Assembly (NCBI GenBank): GCA_003541445.1 | Contig: DPMO01000015.1 | Coordinates: forward strand, 1 to 14,852 | Length of the DNA stretch: 14,852 bases | Origin: Clostridiales bacterium | GTDB lineage: Bacteria; Bacillota; Sulfobacillia; UBA995; UBA9673 | Direction: 5' to 3' | Shown: positions 12,858 through 14,852 of the stretch, piece after piece | Layout: each line of letters starts with the position of its first letter | How positions within the stretch are numbered: position 1 is the first letter of the stretch | Position numbers and translations under genes: made by a program | The notes under the pieces: generated by a model | Told to the model about the DNA's origin: nothing | Databases searched by the model: none | Seen by the model: the letters and a program-made list of their open reading frames with translations, nothing else

Positions 12858-14174
12858 TCAGCCCACCGTCTCGAGGATGAGGGCGGGGGCCTCCACCTGG
12901 ACGTCCCCAAGGACGAAGGCCTCCTCCAGCCGGGCCGCCCCCCAGCGCGCAGCTTCCCTGTCGCGGGCGTGGACGACCCCCAGAACCTCCCCCTTCTCCA
13001 CGCGGTCGCCCACTTTCGCCTCCAGGACGACACCCACCGACGGGTCTATGCTGTCCTCCTTCCGCTCGCGGCCCGCCCCCAGTCGCATGGCCAGCCGCCC
13101 CACGGCGAGCGCATCGATCGCCTGGACCCAGCCCGACCGGCGACTCCGGGCGGCCTCTCTGGCCGGCGCGGCGGGCAGCACCGGGGACCCGGGGTCCGCC
13201 ACCCGCCCGTCCCCGCCCTGCGCCACGACCATGCGGCGGAAACGCTCCAGAGCCTCCCCGGAACGTATGAGCCGCCGCAGCCGCTCCTCGGCCCTGCCGA
13301 GCTCTCCCTCGATCCCGCTGAGAAGGAGCATGTGGGCCCCGAGCCACACACAGAGCTCCTCGAGGTCCGGCGGACCCTGTCCGGCGAGACATCTGACCGC
13401 CTCCGCCACCTCGAGGGCGTTCCCCACGGCCCTTCCGAGGGGCTGGTCCATGGCCGTGACGACGGCCACCACGCGGACGCCCGCCCCCCGGCCGATGTCC
13501 ACCATGGCCTGCGCCAGCTCTTGCGCCTTCTCCCTCTCTCTCATGAAGGCTCCCCGTCCGGTCTTGACGTCCAGGACGAGGCGCCTGGCCCCACCGGCAA
13601 TCTTCTTCGACATGATGCTTGAGGCGATGAGGCCCACGCTCTCGACGGTCGCGGTCACGTCCCTGAGCGCGTACAGCAGCTTGTCCGCCGGAACGAGGTT
13701 CCCGGTCTGGCCGGCCACCACCGCGCCGACCTCTCTCGCCAGCCTGAAGAAATCCTCGCGGTCGAGCGAGGTGCGGAAGCCCGGGATGGACTCCAGCTTG
13801 TCGATGGTCCCGCCGGTGTGTCCGAGAGCGCGCCCGGACATCTTGGCCACGACGGCCCCCGCCGAAGCGACCAGCGGGGCAAGGACGAGGGTCGTCTTGT
13901 CCCCCACGCCCCCGGTCGAGTGCTTGTCCACGACGCGCGGGTCGTCCCCGAAGTCGACCATGTCCCCGGACCGGGCCATGGTCAGGGTCAGGTCGGTCAT
14001 CTCGCGCGGCTCCAGCCCCCGGAAATAGACGGCCATGAGGAACGCGGCCATCTGGTAGTCCGGGACCTTCCCCTCGACATAGCCTCGGATGAGGAAGCGG
14101 ACCTCCTCGGACTCCAGAGTGAGCCCGTCCCGCTTCCTCCTGATGATGTCGACCACCGACAGCCTCTCCGTCAC
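12858..14174 (-). CDS. pdp: Pyrimidine-nucleoside phosphorylase
   Basis: Cytoplasmic salvage enzyme of 438 residues, close to the usual 433-440. It splits uridine, thymidine and deoxyuridine with phosphate into base and (deoxy)ribose-1-phosphate. KHSTGGVGDKT at 84-94 forms the phosphate-binding region. The family signature SGRALGHTGGTIDKLE is at 113-128 and is followed by SIPGF. The middle contains SIMSKKIAGGA and DVKTGRGAFM, and the C-terminal alpha/beta domain holds GAGRERKEDSIDPSVG near 366-381. The start is GTG at 14174, with AAGGAGG 8 nt before it and 14 nt after the punA stop; the longer frame to 14426 runs through punA. It follows punA as a nucleoside-salvage pair upstream of dacF. Confidence 0.95.
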   Translation of the reverse strand: MTERLSVVDIIRRKRDGLTLESEEVRFLIRGYVEGKVPDYQMAAFLMAVYFRGLEPREMTDLTLTMARSGDMVDFGDDPRVVDKHSTGGVGDKTTLVLAPLVASAGAVVAKMSGRALGHTGGTIDKLESIPGFRTSLDREDFFRLAREVGAVVAGQTGNLVPADKLLYALRDVTATVESVGLIASSIMSKKIAGGARRLVLDVKTGRGAFMREREKAQELAQAMVDIGRGAGVRVVAVVTAMDQPLGRAVGNALEVAEAVRCLAGQGPPDLEELCVWLGAHMLLLSGIEGELGRAEERLRRLIRSGEALERFRRMVVAQGGDGRVADPGSPVLPAAPAREAARSRRSGWVQAIDALAVGRLAMRLGAGRERKEDSIDPSVGVVLEAKVGDRVEKGEVLGVVHARDREAARWGAARLEEAFVLGDVQVEAPALILETVG

Positions 14175-14188
14175 CGCCGAACCCTCCT

Positions 14189-14852
14189 TCACGCGACGCT
14201 CGGCCAGGGTCGGGCCAGAAGGCCCTTCAAGAGGGCACCGAGCCGCCCCTTGGCCCGGTCCGCCACAGCCAGCACCTCTTCGTGGCTGACGACCTGCCCC
14301 GGCCTTCGGCCGAGCACGTTGGTGATGGTGGAGACCCCGAGGACCCTCTGCCCCCCGTGGCAGGCGACGATGGCCTCGGGCACCGTGGACATCCCGACCG
14401 CGTCTGCCCCGAGCCCCCTCAGCCACGCCACCTCGGCCTCAGTCTCATAGCTCGGCCCCTGCACGGCGACATACACGCCCTCCCGGCAGGTGAAGCCGGA
14501 GGCTCGGGCCGCATTCCGGGCGACCTCGAGGAGCCCCCGGTCGTAGATCCCCACCGGAGAAGGGAACCGAGGCCCGAACCGTTCGTCGTTCGGTCCGCGC
14601 AGTGGATTGTCGGGGATGAGGTTGATGTGGTCGGTGATGAGCATGAGGTCGCCCACGGCGAAGGCCGGATTGAGTCCTCCGGCGGCATTGGTGAGGATGA
14701 GGACAGGGACTCCCAGCCTCTGGGTCACCCTGACGCCGAAGGTCACCTCGGCCAGACTGTAGCCCTCGTAATAGTGGAGCCTGCCCTGCATGACCAGGAC
14801 GGTCCGGCCGCAGAGGCTTCCCACGACGACACGGCCGACGTGCCCCTCGACC
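14189..14852 (-). CDS. punA: Purine nucleoside phosphorylase (trimeric type), 5' end cut by window
   Basis: The C-terminal 220 residues are present; about 50 N-terminal residues lie beyond the window, and the frame is open through 14851. The protein belongs to the trimeric PNP/MTAP family (Bacillus PupG/PunA), which converts inosine and guanosine with phosphate to the base and (deoxy)ribose-1-phosphate. In visible numbering: GHVGRVVVG at 3-11, MQGRLHYYEGY at 21-31, TNAAGG at 54-59, GPSYETEAE at 132-140, MSTVPE at 154-159 and ITN at 176-178, whose Asn contacts the purine. An apparent GTG start at 14824 is internal, since conserved VEGHVGR residues precede it. In Bacillus drm and pupG also precede dacF. 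Confidence 0.95.
   Translation of the reverse strand, partial: VEGHVGRVVVGSLCGRTVLVMQGRLHYYEGYSLAEVTFGVRVTQRLGVPVLILTNAAGGLNPAFAVGDLMLITDHINLIPDNPLRGPNDERFGPRFPSPVGIYDRGLLEVARNAARASGFTCREGVYVAVQGPSYETEAEVAWLRGLGADAVGMSTVPEAIVACHGGQRVLGVSTITNVLGRRPGQVVSHEEVLAVADRAKGRLGALLKGLLARPWPSVA

Noticed and set aside
12752..13033. N-terminal extension of the dacF frame
   Set aside because: It overlaps pdp and would bury the signal peptide; GTG 12751 has a good ribosome site and gives the family length.

Overview
The window is GC-rich DNA from an endospore-forming Firmicute, probably a clostridial or thermophile-like lineage. I cannot name the organism. The assignment rests on a set of genes found only in spore formers (dacF, spoIIAA, spoIIAB, sigF, spoVAC, spoVAD, spoVAE, spoVAF) in the order known from Bacillus and Clostridia. 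Every gene I can support lies on the minus strand, so the operons read from high to low coordinates. GTG and TTG starts are common, and many neighbouring genes overlap at a TGA stop.

Reading in the direction of transcription, the window opens with a 5'-truncated purine nucleoside phosphorylase (punA) followed closely by pyrimidine nucleoside phosphorylase (pdp). After a 106-nt gap comes dacF, a secreted D,D-carboxypeptidase of sporulation. A sigma-H-like promoter then precedes the spoIIAA-spoIIAB-sigF operon, the partner-switching circuit that turns on the forespore sigma factor. Next come a small single-pass membrane protein of unknown function and an overlapping dodecin, then spoVAC, spoVAD, spoVAE and spoVAF, the dipicolinic-acid channel and its accessory GerA-like protein. 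spoVAA, spoVAB and lysA, which flank this region in Bacillus subtilis, are absent.

Directly coupled to spoVAF are three genes of an uncharacterised ATP-driven Fe-S redox set. Two are DUF2229/COG3580- and COG3581-type paralogues, each with three positionally conserved cysteines, and the third is a BadF/HgdC-type activase with the two cluster cysteines 39 residues apart, as in HgdC. This is the most unusual part of the window: a dehydratase-activase-like module placed as the distal part of a forespore germination operon.

The last part holds a CPBP (CAAX-type) membrane protease, a 189-nt gap, an M50 site-2 protease and the 5' part of scpA (chromosome condensation), which runs off the window at position 1. 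No tRNA, rRNA, CRISPR array, insertion sequence or prophage gene was seen. Long plus-strand open frames are shadows of the minus-strand genes. No gene-free stretch exceeds 300 bases.
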